A stretch of DNA of 64,000 nucleotides from Acidobacteriota bacterium (GCA_016715115.1 JADKBM010000001.1:402259-466258), one strand, 5' to 3'. Shown: positions 8,385 through 18,593, counted from the first letter of the stretch. Numbers and translations are program-made. The notes: generated by a model from the sequence alone, not told the origin.

Positions 8385-8552
8385 CGGCGGTGGTCAGTGG
8401 TCGGTGGTCAGTGGTCGGTGGTCAGTGAGCAGTGGTCGGTGGTCGGTGAGCAGTGGGCGGTGAGCGGTGAGCGGTGAGCAGGGAGCGGTGGTCGGTGGTC
8501 AGTGGTCGGTGGTCAGTGGCCGGTGGTCGGTGGCCGGTGGTCAGTGGTCGGC
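8385..8552. repeat. GTGGTCGGT/GTGAGCAGT low-complexity array
   Basis: Irregular tandem repetition of near-9-mers such as GTGGTCAGT, GTGGTCGGT and GTGAGCAGT. The block runs into the 3' end of the acyl-CoA synthetase gene and supplies its stop codon. The same type of sequence recurs at 20108-20322. Confidence 0.9.
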
Positions 8553-10766
8553 CTTTAGCATTTGATCGCAGTAGACATTGAACAGACGCATTGCGCGGTC
8601 GGCGGTGCGGAAGACCGGGATCCGGTGTTCTTCCAGCATCTGAGCCATCGGATCGTACAACGTTCCGGCATCGACGACCGTCACGAACGCCTTTCTCGTT
8701 GTGTCCTTCAATCCGATCAAACGCTGCACGATCGAGCCTTCCCGCGTTATGTCTTCATTGTGTCCGGCGTCCGCTTTGAGCGTGTTCAAAGCGGGTGTGA
8801 GCGGAACGCCGCCGATAATCACGACATCGAAATCGTCGTCTTCGATGAGGGCATTTATCACGTCTTCACACGCCGCGTCGTTGGCCATCGGCGTCAGATC
8901 GAGCGGGTTATGGGCGTCAATGATCGTGTCGATCTGGGAACGTTTGAAAATCTCACGCAGGCGTCCGGCGGTTTGGTTGCTGAATCGATTCAGCTCAAAC
9001 GCTCCGACGTTGTCGGCAAATGCAACGCATTCAAAACCTGCATTCGAAACCGCCGCGAGCCTTTTGCCGGAAACTTCGCTTCCGTGCAGGAACGTGAAGA
9101 GTCGGGTCAGGTCTTCAAAATCGTTCAGCGTTTCCGCAACGATCACGCCCGCGCTCTGAGCGAGGCTTCGCGTGACGGCGTAATCTCCCGCGATCGACGC
9201 CGTATGGCTCGATGTCGCCTTGGCGCCGTCAGGCGTTCTGCCGGCCCGATAAAGCACGACGGTTCTTCCGCTGGCAGTGATCTCTTTCGCCGCCCGCAGA
9301 AACTTCACGCCGTCGAGCGGCGCAAAGCCTTCGACATAGACCGCAAAGAGATCGATTTCCGGATCATCCTTCAGATAAGTCAGGTAATCGCCGATCGTGA
9401 CGTCCATTTGATTGCCGAGCGAAATACTGTATTTCGGGTTGATTCCGGCAAGTTTGTTCCCTTTTGAGATCACGAATGCGCCGCTTTGCGATATCAGACA
9501 GACGGGCGAGACCTCGCCTTTGGGCAGAGCAAGTTTGTAGGCCGGAATGAACATCGTGTCGTAATGTCCCGGCTGCGAGCGAACTCCCAGACAGTTGCCG
9601 CCGTTAATCAAAGGCCCGCGCCACGCTGTCCGGCGCGAATCGGCGAGTGCCTTTCGCATCCGTCCGACGATTTCGGCGCTTCCGCTTTTTTCTTCCAACC
9701 CGCCCGGAATGATTATCATACTCTCGGCCTTTTCGAGTTCGATGATTTCCGAAACGGTTTCGGCAACCTGTGCCGCGGCAACGCTGATGACAAACAGATC
9801 GACCGTCTGCGGCAGAGAGGCAACGTCGGGAAAACAGCGGCAACCCTCGATCGAGTCCACCTCAGGTTTGACGATAAAGATCCGCCGCCGGTCGAACTCT
9901 TCGCGAAGCAGGTTGTTGACGATGATGTGGCCGGGATTGAGCTTTTCCGAAACACCAATGACCGCGATGGATTCCGGCTCGAGCAGATTTCTTATCTTAT
10001 GGACCGGACGGGCGTTGTCCTCGCCGGATCGCACTTCGCCGAGTTTGATCAGAATGTCCAGCGCGATCAGCTTTTGATCGCGGACGACGAGCGGATTGAT
10101 CTCGAAATCGGTCACGCCCGCCCGACAGAACTCGTCGGCGACCGACAGGAGCTTCCTGATCGATTCCCGCAATTCGGCCGGCTGCAGACGAGGCTTTTGT
10201 CCCCGAAGCGTTCCTGTCAGAAGCGTCGCGACAGCAGTTTTCAGAAGCTCGGTCTTGATCGTTTCATCATCCGGCAAGGAACTCGAAAAAACGGCGATGT
10301 CCTTCCCTGTCTTGAAGTTAGCCGTCAAAAAGTCGGTGTAGATCCCGCCGGCGCCGAGGGTTACGACCGCGCCGAAATCGTCCGTCCAACGCATTCCCAA
10401 CAAAAGTTCGTTTCCAAGCGCGGGGCTGTAATCGATAAACTCACTGACCGTGAAACCCGTTAGATTCGCTCCGCCGAACTTTGTTTCCATCTGTCCGATG
10501 GTGCGGGCGATGATCTCCGGATCGTTGGCAATCACGGCAACGCCGCCGACATCGCTCTTATGAAGGATATCCGGCGAGACCACCTTGACCACCGCTTTGC
10601 CGCTTTCGATCGCTGTGAAGCTTGCCTTCCGGGCCTCGGCAAGACCCGTTACGAAGATCTGCGAAGGGGTTTCGAATCCAAGAGCCCGGAGTATCTCGAA
10701 GCCCTCGATCTCGGACAAGACACCGACGCCCCGTGCCCTTGCGCTTTGAAGAATTCCGGAAATCAT
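8541..10766 (-). CDS. ADP-forming acyl-CoA (acetyl-CoA) synthetase, fused beta-alpha subunits
   Basis: Converts an acyl-CoA, ADP and phosphate to the free acid, CoA and ATP, the energy-yielding last step of 2-oxoacid fermentation. The 741-residue protein has an N-terminal ATP-grasp half (about 1-235, with KVVSPDILHKSDVGGV), a CoA-binding Rossmann domain starting near 265 (ESIAVIGVSEKLNPGH), and a succinyl-CoA-ligase-like C-terminal half with SSHTASIAGDYA, whose histidine is the expected phosphorylated residue. Its ATG overlaps the iorB stop by 4 bases, so it is translationally coupled to the ferredoxin oxidoreductase that would supply its acyl-CoA. The last codons lie inside a low-complexity repeat. 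Confidence 0.92.
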   Translation of the reverse strand: MISGILQSARARGVGVLSEIEGFEILRALGFETPSQIFVTGLAEARKASFTAIESGKAVVKVVSPDILHKSDVGGVAVIANDPEIIARTIGQMETKFGGANLTGFTVSEFIDYSPALGNELLLGMRWTDDFGAVVTLGAGGIYTDFLTANFKTGKDIAVFSSSLPDDETIKTELLKTAVATLLTGTLRGQKPRLQPAELRESIRKLLSVADEFCRAGVTDFEINPLVVRDQKLIALDILIKLGEVRSGEDNARPVHKIRNLLEPESIAVIGVSEKLNPGHIIVNNLLREEFDRRRIFIVKPEVDSIEGCRCFPDVASLPQTVDLFVISVAAAQVAETVSEIIELEKAESMIIIPGGLEEKSGSAEIVGRMRKALADSRRTAWRGPLINGGNCLGVRSQPGHYDTMFIPAYKLALPKGEVSPVCLISQSGAFVISKGNKLAGINPKYSISLGNQMDVTIGDYLTYLKDDPEIDLFAVYVEGFAPLDGVKFLRAAKEITASGRTVVLYRAGRTPDGAKATSSHTASIAGDYAVTRSLAQSAGVIVAETLNDFEDLTRLFTFLHGSEVSGKRLAAVSNAGFECVAFADNVGAFELNRFSNQTAGRLREIFKRSQIDTIIDAHNPLDLTPMANDAACEDVINALIEDDDFDVVIIGGVPLTPALNTLKADAGHNEDITREGSIVQRLIGLKDTTRKAFVTVVDAGTLYDPMAQMLEEHRIPVFRTADRAMRLFNVYCDQMLKADH

Positions 10767-11350
10767 AGGCCCGGCGATCCTTCGGCAGCGAGCCTGCCCG
10801 CGTGATACGCCTTGAGATTTGCGGTGACGACCTTCTCACCCTTTCGGGCGAACATCTGAGAGATGAACTTTTCAATGGTCTCGGCCCGAACGGGCAGAAA
10901 ATGCGAGGCCGCACCCACCATAACCATATTCCCCGAATGCGCCGAGCCCGTCTTTTTGGCTACCTGATCGCTGTCAAGCATCACGTGATGCGGCGTCAGT
11001 TCGATCTGTCGCAGAACTTCGCCAAGATCGGGATAATTCGCGATGTTCTTCATCGGATCGGTCGAGGTAACCAACATCCCGTCTGCCGACAAATAAGCCA
11101 GATAACGGAGGCTTTCCAGAGGCTCCATACTCAAGATCATCGACGCGGCACCCACCGGGATCATATCGCTGGAAATCGGCTTATCGGATATGCGCAAATG
11201 GGCGACGACCGCCCCGCCGCGCTGTGACATTCCGTGAAGCTCGGACTGTTTGACATAAAAGCCCTCGCTCATCGCGCTCGACGCGATGATACTCGAAACG
11301 GAAAGCGCGCCTTGTCCGCCGACGCCCGCCATTATGATGTCGTATTTCAT
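10763..11350 (-). CDS. iorB: indolepyruvate:ferredoxin oxidoreductase, beta (gamma-domain) subunit
   Basis: Small subunit of the enzyme that oxidatively decarboxylates aryl-pyruvates to acyl-CoA, reducing ferredoxin. The 195-residue product begins MKYDIIMAGVGGQGALSVS, the characteristic start of the 2-oxoacid oxidoreductase gamma domain, followed by ELHGMSQRGGAVVAHLRI. ATG 11350 is chosen over an in-frame TTG six bases upstream because AGGGAG stands at proper distance. It starts 18 bases after iorA and overlaps the next gene by ATGA. Confidence 0.93.
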   Translation of the reverse strand: MKYDIIMAGVGGQGALSVSSIIASSAMSEGFYVKQSELHGMSQRGGAVVAHLRISDKPISSDMIPVGAASMILSMEPLESLRYLAYLSADGMLVTSTDPMKNIANYPDLGEVLRQIELTPHHVMLDSDQVAKKTGSAHSGNMVMVGAASHFLPVRAETIEKFISQMFARKGEKVVTANLKAYHAGRLAAEGSPGL

Positions 11351-11368
11351 AAACAATTCTCCCTTTGC

Positions 11369-13003
11369 TCAAACGGCAACAAGTTCGGAACCGGCCGGTT
11401 CAGCTTGTTTATCGCGTTTTTTCCTTCTCAGCGTTTCAAGGCATTCGCGGACTGTGATGATCACGGATAGTCCGTTGTAATTTATTTCTTGATGGATGAT
11501 TTCCGCGTTGCGTTCATTCTGTTTCGGATGGGCACTCAGAACATAAACGTGCTCAGGCTTGGCGCCCAAACCCAGGACCACGCTTTCAAGCCTCGAATCC
11601 GGAAGAATCGTCGGCTGCCCGCCGGTCATTCCGACTGTTTCGTTGTCCAGAATAATGACCGTCATATCCGTATCCGCGGCGATGCAATCCATAAGGGCCG
11701 TAACGCCCGAATGCAAAAACGTGCTGTCTCCGATGGTCGCGATCGCCGGACGAAGACCGGCGTCGGAAGCGCCTTTCGCCATTCCGATCGAAGCGCCCAT
11801 ACAAACGCACGTTTCGATCGCCGAATACGGCGGCAGAGCCCCGAGCGAATAGCAGCCGATATCGGATGCCATAAAGACGCTCTCATTGGCATCGACAGCA
11901 CCTTTGATCGCGTGAAAGCTGTCGGCGTGCGGGCAGCCCGTGCAGAGCCTTGGCGGACGATTCGGCAACGCGAACCCGGAAAGTTCAAGTCCGCGGTGAG
12001 GAGGCAGGTCCAGAGCGTTCCGGATGTTGTCAGGCGTCAGCTCTCCCTCCCTTGGAACCTCGCCCGACAATTTTCCTTGAATCCGGACCGCGGGCTCAAT
12101 GATTCCGCGCAGATATCTTTCGAGATAGGGATAACCTTCTTCCAGAATCAGAACCCTTTTAACGTGCGAAACGAGCTTTCTGATCTTCTCGACCGGAAGC
12201 GGATAGACTCCGATATGCAAATGGGACGGCTCGGAATCGAGTTCGGAAAGATTTTCAAGATAATAATTCTTTGCGATTCCGGTGGTGATCACGCCGAGTT
12301 CGTTGTTGTCCTTCGAAAGTCTGAGCGAGTTGTACGCCGATCTTTCGGAATAATCGAGGAGGTCCTTTTGCGTCTCAAGGAGTTTGTGCCATTGCCGGCG
12401 CGCATTGACGGGAAGCAGGATCCAGGATGCCGGAGAGTCAGCCCTCGAAAGCGGGCTTTCGGCCCGCGGCTCGCTGACATTGACGACACTCCGACTGTGA
12501 GCCAACCGGGTGACGATCCGAACCATCACGGGAATGTGGAATCTCTCGGAAACATCAAAAGCCTCGCGGGTCATTTCGTAGGCCTCTTGCTGATTTGCCG
12601 GTTCGAGACAAACGATGTGCGCGAAATCTGCGTAATACCGGCTGTCCTGTTCGTTCTGAGAACTGTGCATTCCCGGATCATCCGCCGAAACGACGACGAG
12701 GCCGCCGTTGATCGTCACCAATGCGGAGTTGATAAATGGATCCGCGGCGACGTTCAAGCCGACGTGCTTCATCGAAACCATCGCTCGGCGACCTGCAAAT
12801 GAGACACCGAGCGCTTCTTCGTAAGATGTTTTTTCGTTGGCGCACCAGGCAGCAAATGGTTTGTTATGTTTTTGTTTATGAGCCAATAAATACTCAAGAA
12901 TCTCGGTCGATGGGGTGCCCGGATAGGCGTAGGCGGCGTGAATTCCCGCATCGATCGCCCCCAGCGCAACTGCTTCATCCCCGAGTAAAACCTTCTGTGT
13001 CAT
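11369..13003 (-). CDS. iorA: indolepyruvate:ferredoxin oxidoreductase, alpha subunit
   Basis: Catalytic thiamine-diphosphate subunit, 544 residues. The N-terminal pyrimidine-binding domain starts LLGDEAVALGAIDAG and AYAYPGTPSTEI; the C-terminal TPP-binding half shows LCTGCPHADSFHAIKGA, GCYSLGALPPY and IGDSTFLHSG with LDNETVGMTGGQPT. The usual C-terminal pair of 4Fe-4S motifs found in many IorA proteins is missing: the protein ends shortly after TVRECLETLRRKKRDK, so electrons must leave by another route or an external ferredoxin. First gene of the iorA-iorB-acyl-CoA synthetase operon. Confidence 0.92.
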   Translation of the reverse strand: MTQKVLLGDEAVALGAIDAGIHAAYAYPGTPSTEILEYLLAHKQKHNKPFAAWCANEKTSYEEALGVSFAGRRAMVSMKHVGLNVAADPFINSALVTINGGLVVVSADDPGMHSSQNEQDSRYYADFAHIVCLEPANQQEAYEMTREAFDVSERFHIPVMVRIVTRLAHSRSVVNVSEPRAESPLSRADSPASWILLPVNARRQWHKLLETQKDLLDYSERSAYNSLRLSKDNNELGVITTGIAKNYYLENLSELDSEPSHLHIGVYPLPVEKIRKLVSHVKRVLILEEGYPYLERYLRGIIEPAVRIQGKLSGEVPREGELTPDNIRNALDLPPHRGLELSGFALPNRPPRLCTGCPHADSFHAIKGAVDANESVFMASDIGCYSLGALPPYSAIETCVCMGASIGMAKGASDAGLRPAIATIGDSTFLHSGVTALMDCIAADTDMTVIILDNETVGMTGGQPTILPDSRLESVVLGLGAKPEHVYVLSAHPKQNERNAEIIHQEINYNGLSVIITVRECLETLRRKKRDKQAEPAGSELVAV

Positions 13004-13388
13004 ATATTCTCCAAAGATATCTAACTTTATGAATGCAAAGAACTACGACTTTTGATGAGCAAGAGATGTGCCGTTGCGTTCCTTATGATTTTAGTGGTGA
13101 TTTCACGTCCAAAAGAGCCGGTTCTGTGGAATTTTGAGGGACGTTGGGTAAACTTCCGCAGTGGATATCGCGCTTCGCACACCGAATTGGTCCGGCCCGG
13201 ATCGAGTCCGGATTTCAGATTCGGGAACTTTGAGAAACCCACGGGTTCTTTGTATTCGGGGCCGGGACGAGTCGGTGCCATCTGCGGTAGCGGTTGTGCA
13301 AAACCTTCAGAAGTTTGAGTTCATAGATCAAAATCAACGGCTTTCTTCTTGTTAATTGCGACTAGCTTAATTGCCACTAGCTTAATTG
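13004..13388. other. intergenic region between iorA and the IS copies
   Basis: No convincing gene. It contains the dispersed motif CATCTGCGGTAGCGG (13277-13291) and a short duplicated CTAGCTTAATTG just before the IS boundary. It should hold the iorA promoter on the minus strand. Confidence 0.5.
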
Positions 13389-15082
13389 GAGGCTGTCTGA
13401 AAAGTCCCCTCGGGTTCGGCGATTTTCGGTCTCGGGAGTGTTGTTTGAATTTCGTCGAGTTGCATACGGGGTTATAATACTAAGTATGATACACGAGAAA
13501 AGGAAGAAGGTGGTCTTCAAGCATTACGATCAGAACCAACCGATGTTGTTGCCGCCGAGCCTGGATGATCTGGTGCCCGCGAACCACGGTGCGCGTTGTG
13601 AACAAGGATCGAGCGGACGACATCGGCGTGCTTGAGCTTGGGTACAAAGGCGGCGGAGCGTCGAGCTACCATCCGCGCTGCTTTTGAAGGTGCTGGTTTA
13701 CGCGTATCTTCGGAATATCTATTCGTCCCGGAAGATCGAGCAGGCGTTGCAGGAAAACGTGCATTTCATGTGGCTCGCCGGCAACGCGAGGCCGGACCAC
13801 AACACGCTGGCGGACTTTCGGTCGAAGCGGCTGAAAGATCATCTTGAGAAGATCTTTTCGCGGGGCGCTGCTGCTTGTCGAAGAGGGGCGGTATCGTTGC
13901 GGGAAGTGATACTGACGGGACGAAGATCGAGGCGAACGCGAACCGGTACACGTTCGTCTGGGCAAAGACGGTGGAGCGGAACAAGCAGCGGATAAGGGAA
14001 CAGTTGCGTGACGTGTGGAAGTACGTCGAGCGGGCGAGCGCGGAGGAAGAGCAGGCGCCGAACGAGCCGGATTTTGAGGCGGTGGACCCGGAAGCGGTGA
14101 CGCGCGCGGTGAGAGCGATCGACGAGGAGTTGCTGAAAGCCGAGCCCGATGCGAAGACAAGGCAGGGGTGCGGAAATTGAGGCGGGAGTTGCCGGGCCGG
14201 GCGGCGAAGGTCGAGGCGCAGGAGCGGATGCTGGACGGGCGACGAAGCAGTTCGAAGACCGATCAGACGCGACGTTCATGAGGATGAAGGAAGACCATCT
14301 GGGGAACGGGCAGTGAGACCGGCGTACAATGTCCAGCTGGCGACCGAGGGGCATTTTCGCCGGGTACCTGACACATGGCGGGGGACACGACCGCGCCGGA
14401 GCATGTCGGCAAGATGATCGAAACGTACGGAACGGAACCCGAAAGCGTACGGCGGATGCGGGTTACGGCAGTGAAGAGAACTACGCCTATCTGGAGAGGG
14501 CGATCAAGGCATTTGTTCGGCATGAAGCCCAAGGGGAAGTTCGCGGCAGACAACTTCAATACGACGCAGAGACCGATACTTACCGGTGTCCGGCGGGGCA
14601 CGTGATGGAGTTCTGGAGGATCGCGGAAGACGACGCAGAACGGCCGGAAGCAAAACGTCAAAATCTACCGGACCGAGGCCTGCGGCGGATGTCCGATGCG
14701 GGCCGAATGTTCGAAGGGCGAGGGGGACGGTCGATCGAGCGCAACGAAGAAGTTCTGAGGCACCGGCGCAAGGCGCGCGAGATGCTCGAAAGCGAGAAAG
14801 GCGTCGAACGGAGGAAACAACGGTACGAGGTCGAGGCGGTGATCGGAAACATAAAGGAAAACAAGAAATTCAGAAGGTTCTTACTGAGGGGTTGGCAAAA
14901 GTACAGATTGAGATCGGATTGATCGCGATCGCACAAACCTGCAAAGGCTGGCAACCGTCTGAAAAGGCGGAAATGCGCTCGGCGACCGGCCAACTGATGA
15001 CGGCCGAAGCGGACTCTCCCAAAACAGACAACAGAAAAACGGCAATCCCGGAGACTTTCTGAGTGACTTTCCAGACAGCCTC
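13389..15082 (+). mobile_element. IS1182-type insertion sequence, copy 1
   Basis: Bounded by 18-bp terminal inverted repeats GAGGCTGTCTGAAAAGTC and (inverted) GAGGCTGTCTGGAAAGTC, one mismatch. Nearly identical to copy 2 at 15158-16879, in the same orientation, 75 bases apart. The transposase frame is broken by several small indels, different from those in copy 2. A clean TATAAT is at 13473-13478 just upstream of the transposase start. Confidence 0.9.
13496..15062 (+). pseudogene. IS1182-family transposase, frameshifted (copy 1)
   Basis: Starts MIHEKRKKVVFKHYDQNQ and continues as an InsH-type N-terminal transposase domain (LPPSLDDLVPANH; KIEQALQENVHFMWLAGNAR; RPDHNTLADFRSKRLKDHL), then a DDE-type region with AGYGSEENYAYLE and ECS-rich C-terminal part (YRCPAGHVM; MLESEKGVERRKQRYEVEA). 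The product is spread over at least three frames; indels occur, for example, soon after LVPANH, near 13860 and near 14165. Each break is intact in the other copy or different there, so the two copies together define a full-length transposase of about 520 residues. The defects may be true decay or unresolved assembly errors in a repeat. Confidence 0.85.
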
Positions 15083-15157
15083 GCAGCGTAACCTCAAGAC
15101 TTTCTTGGCTTTAGCCCAATACTGCGGCTAAAGCCGGGATCGAGTTTGAATCTCGAT

Positions 15158-16879
15158 GAGGCTGTCTGAAAAGTCCCCTCGGGTTCGGCGATTTTCGGTC
15201 TCGGGAGTGTTGTTTGAATTTCGTCGAGTTGCATACGTGGGTTATAATACTAAGTATGATACACGAGAAAAGGAAGAAGGTGGTCTTCAAGCATTACGAT
15301 CAGAACCAACCGATGTTGTTGCCGCCGAGCCTGGATGACTGGTGCCCGCGAACCATCCGGTGCGCGTTGTGAACGAAGTGATCGAGCGGATCGACATCGG
15401 CGGCTTGAGCTTGGGTACAAAGGCGGCGGAGCGTCGAGCTACCATCCGCGGCTGCTTTTGAAGGTGCTGGTTTACGCGTATCTTCGGAATATCTATTCGT
15501 CCCGGAAGATCGAGCAGGCGTTGCAGGAAAACGTGCATTTCATGTGGCCGCCGGCAACGCGAGGCCGGACCACAACACGCTGGCGGACTTTCGGTCGAAG
15601 CGGCTGAAAGATCATCTTGAGAAGATCTTTTCGCAGGTCGTGCTGCTGCTTGTCGAAGAGGGGCGGTATCGTTGCGGGAAGTGATACTGACGGGACGAAG
15701 ATCGAGGCGAACGCGAACCGGTACACGTTCGTCTGGGCAAAGACGGTGGAGCGGAACAAGCAGCGGATAAGGGAACAGTTGCGTGACGTGTGGAAGTACG
15801 TCGAGCGGGCGAGCGCGGAGGAAGAGCAGGCGCCGAACGAGCCGGATTTTGAGGCGGTGGACCCGGAAGCGGTGACGCGCGGTGAGAGCGATCGACGAGG
15901 AGTTGCTGAAAGCCGAGCCCGATGCGAAGACAAGGCAGCGGGTGCGGAAATTGAGGCGGAGTTGCCGGGCCGGGCGGCGAAGGTCGAGGCGCAGGAGCGG
16001 ATGCTGGACGGGCGACGAAGCAGTTCGAAGACCGATCAGACGCGACGTTCATGAGGATGAAGGAAGACCATCTGGGGAACGGGCAGTTGAGACCGGCGTA
16101 CAATGTCCAGCTGGCGACCGAGGGGCATTTTCTGACCGGGTACACGCTGACACTCGGCGGGGACACGACCGCGCTGCCGGAGCATGTCGGCAAATGATCG
16201 AAACGTACGGAACGGAACCCGAAAGCGGACGGCGGATGCGGGTTACGGCAGTGAAGAGAACTACGCCTATCTGGAGAAACGGGCGATCAAGGCATTTGTG
16301 AAGTTTCCGGGTCGATTCCGGGAAGCCCAAGGGGAAGTTCGCGGCAGACAACTTCCAATACGACGCAGAGACCGATACTTACCGGTGTCCGGCGGGGCAC
16401 GGATGGAGTTCTGGAGGATCGCGGAAGACGACGCAGAACGGCCGGAAGCAAAACGTCAAAATCTACCGGACCGAGGCCGCGGCGGATGTCCGATGCGGGC
16501 CAAATGTTCGAAGGGCGAGGGGGACGGTCGATCGAGCGCAACGAAGAAGTTCTGAGGCACCGGCGCAGGCGCGCGAGATGCTCGAAAGCGAGAAAGGCGT
16601 CGAACGGAGGAAACAACGGTACGAGGTCGAGGCGGTGATCGGAAACATAAAGGAAAACAAGAAATTCAGAAGGTTCTTACTGAGGGGGTTGGCAAAAGTA
16701 CAGATTGAGATCGGATTGATGCGATCGCACACAACCTGCAAAGGCTGGCAACCGTCTGAAAAGGCGGAAATGCGCTCGGCGACCGGCCAACTGATGACGG
16801 CCGAAGCGGACTCTCCCAAAACAGACAACAGAAAAACGGCAATCCCGGAGACTTTCTGAGTGACTTTCCAGACAGCCTC
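15158..16879 (+). mobile_element. IS1182-type insertion sequence, copy 2
   Basis: Same termini and orientation as copy 1. AATT stands immediately outside the left end of copy 1 (with an extra G in each end, GGAGGCTG...CAGACAGCCTCC) and outside the right end of copy 2, so the pair together, rather than each copy, appears flanked by a 4-bp target repeat. The 75 bases between the copies contain a GGCTTTAGCC/GGCTAAAGCC inverted repeat. Confidence 0.88.
15256..16859 (+). pseudogene. IS1182-family transposase, frameshifted (copy 2)
   Basis: Same transposase as copy 1, again in several frames. The N-terminal part reads through LLLKVLVYAYLRNIYSSRKI and KIEQALQENVHFMW, then changes frame near 15545, 15650 and later. 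Compared with copy 1 it keeps bases lost there (for example after LVPANHP) and loses others (for example one T in GATGATCTGG). It ends at the same ETF-stop before the right inverted repeat. Inactive as written. Confidence 0.85.
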
Positions 16880-17399
16880 CAATTCATACAACCGAAGACA
16901 AATCGGAGTTTTGACACAACCTCGGTAGCGGATGGTTGAAGATCGGTTGATATCAATACTTCGGTCCGGGAGTGCTGCAACCAACCATCCGCTACCGCAG
17001 ATGGTACCGACTCGACGCGATTGCAACGCGATTCGGGATTCCCAGTCTGGAACCCTTGGAATTCTGGAATTGGGATTTAGGTATCGTGTGGCCGCGGCTG
17101 CCCGCCCGCTCACGCAGGCGGTACTGACTCGCCGCAGATCAGGAAATCGCAAATCCGTGATCCGAAATCCGTTGGGAATCGACGCGGAGAACAAGCGGAA
17201 AGGCACCGGCGCCGGAGATCTCAAGGTTGTTCCCGTGAAAGGACCGCGCTGAACGAAAAACCAAGTGAAAAACTTGTTGACGCTTGTTAAACGATTGCGG
17301 TACGATAGGATTTGCCCGTCGGGGCGGGATCAATTCGTTTAACCTCTTTCTGCATCTTCAACAAAGAGCATCATTTCGGTAATCAAAAAGGAGACGATC
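16880..17399. other. intergenic region with dispersed repeats
   Basis: No gene. It holds the CATCTGCGGTAGCGG family (inverted, at about 16985-17004) and the first copy of a 42-bp direct repeat (17100-17141). The end of the region must contain the promoter and ribosome site for the exported protein at 17400; AAAAAGGAGACGATC just before the start is a good Shine-Dalgarno sequence. Confidence 0.6.
17100..17141. repeat. 42-bp direct repeat, left copy
   Basis: Begins GCCCGCCCGCTCACGCAGGC and ends CTCGCCGCAGATCA; identical to 18492-18533. The two copies flank the gene at 17400-18377. The CCCGC-TCACG-CAGGCGG core is weakly palindromic. Confidence 0.95.
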
Positions 17400-18377
17400 G
17401 TGAAGTTTCAACAGTTGTTCAAAAAAAGTTTCGGAGTATTACTTTTGGGCGTTTTGGTGTTTTCGGCGGCGGTTGTCGCACAGGATCGCAAGGCGACTCT
17501 GGTGGTCGGCGACGAAAAACGCGAAATGCCGCTAGCGGGCCCGAACAATCTCTACTGCGCGGGATATGTTCAGACCGAACCCGTTGACACGTCGGCGAAG
17601 ATCGTCGGCGCGGATAACGAACAGGAGCAATATACTTTCGCGCAGGGCGACAACCTGTATGTCAATGTCGGCGCCAACAAGGGTGCGAAGGTTGGCGATA
17701 TGTTTGCCGTCGTCCGTCCGCGCGGCCAGGTTGAAACGCGCTGGACGAAGAAGGGCGACCTCGGTTATTACGTTCAGGAGGTCGGCGCGCTCGAGGTCGT
17801 GAAGGTCAAGGCAGAAGTTTCGGTCGTGCGCGTCAAAACGTCGTGCGACAACCTTTTGTTCGGCGATCTGCTGCAACCGATCCAACCGCGGACCTCGCCG
17901 ATGTCAATGCAGCGTCCGGCGCTCGACGTTTTCGGCGACCCTTCCGGTAAGGCAATGGGACGAATCTTTCTCGCCCGCGATATGCGGGAACTCATCGGTC
18001 GCGAACAGATCGTCTATATCGATCTCGGCGCCGAGGATGGGGTCAAGAGCGGTGATTATCTGACCATTTTCCGCCCGCTCGGAAAGGGCGGCGTGACGCC
18101 TTATTCGCAAAAAGAAAATATGAGCTCGCGCGACGAGGGATTCCAATCCGACGAGTTTCGCGGCGGCAAATTCTCCAATCAGGCCCCGCGCAAAAAAGGC
18201 AATCTGGCGCAAGGCAGGGTCGTAACGACCGAGAACGCCAAGTTGGACCGGCCGTCCGACCTACGCAAGATCGTCGGCGAAATGGTGATCCTGAGTGTCC
18301 AGGGCAAGACCGCGACGGCGATGGTCGTCCGCGCGGCGCAGGAGATCCATACCGGCGACTGGGTGGAAATGCAGTAG
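17400..18377 (+). CDS. exported protein of unknown function with two repeated domains
   Basis: A 325-residue protein with a clear Sec signal peptide (GVLLLGVLVFSAAVVAQ, cleavage after about 28). The mature part seems to hold two related beta-rich modules: VNVGANKGAKVGDMFAVVRP around 90-110 and IDLGAEDGVKSGDYLTIFRP around 205-225, each of the pattern hydrophobic-G-x-G-x-K-x-GD-hydrophobic-R-P. This G-V-x-x-GD pattern is common in FlgT-like and other periplasmic beta domains. No enzyme motif is visible. GTG at 17400 is preceded by AAGGAGACGATC. It stands alone between two direct repeats; function unknown. Confidence 0.8.
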   Translation: MKFQQLFKKSFGVLLLGVLVFSAAVVAQDRKATLVVGDEKREMPLAGPNNLYCAGYVQTEPVDTSAKIVGADNEQEQYTFAQGDNLYVNVGANKGAKVGDMFAVVRPRGQVETRWTKKGDLGYYVQEVGALEVVKVKAEVSVVRVKTSCDNLLFGDLLQPIQPRTSPMSMQRPALDVFGDPSGKAMGRIFLARDMRELIGREQIVYIDLGAEDGVKSGDYLTIFRPLGKGGVTPYSQKENMSSRDEGFQSDEFRGGKFSNQAPRKKGNLAQGRVVTTENAKLDRPSDLRKIVGEMVILSVQGKTATAMVVRAAQEIHTGDWVEMQ

Positions 18378-18491
18378 CGTTCGATTTTCGATTTTCGATT
18401 TTCGATTTTGGATTGGGCCGCGGGGATTACCGGCGGCCCTTTCCTTTGTGCACGGCCTGCTCCCGATCCAGGAATCACAAGTGCAACGGTT

Positions 18492-18533
18492 GCCCGCCCG
18501 CTCACGCAGGCGGTACTGACTCGCCGCAGATCA
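18492..18533. repeat. 42-bp direct repeat, right copy
   Basis: Identical to 17100-17141. The surrounding intergenic bases (18378-18593) also contain GATTTTC repeats at 18380-18410 and CAAATCCGCAATCC repeats at 18547-18594. Confidence 0.95.
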
Positions 18534-18593
18534 CGGCCCGCAAGTCCGCAGTCCCAAATCCGCAATCCCAAATCCGCAATCCCAAATCCGCCA

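Noticed and set aside
13052..13318. 88-residue frame upstream of the IS copies
   Set aside because: Contains the dispersed CATCTGCGGTAGCGG repeat and reads the same repeat family as protein.
13389..16879. Composite transposon carrying cargo
   Set aside because: Only 75 bases without coding lie between the two IS copies.
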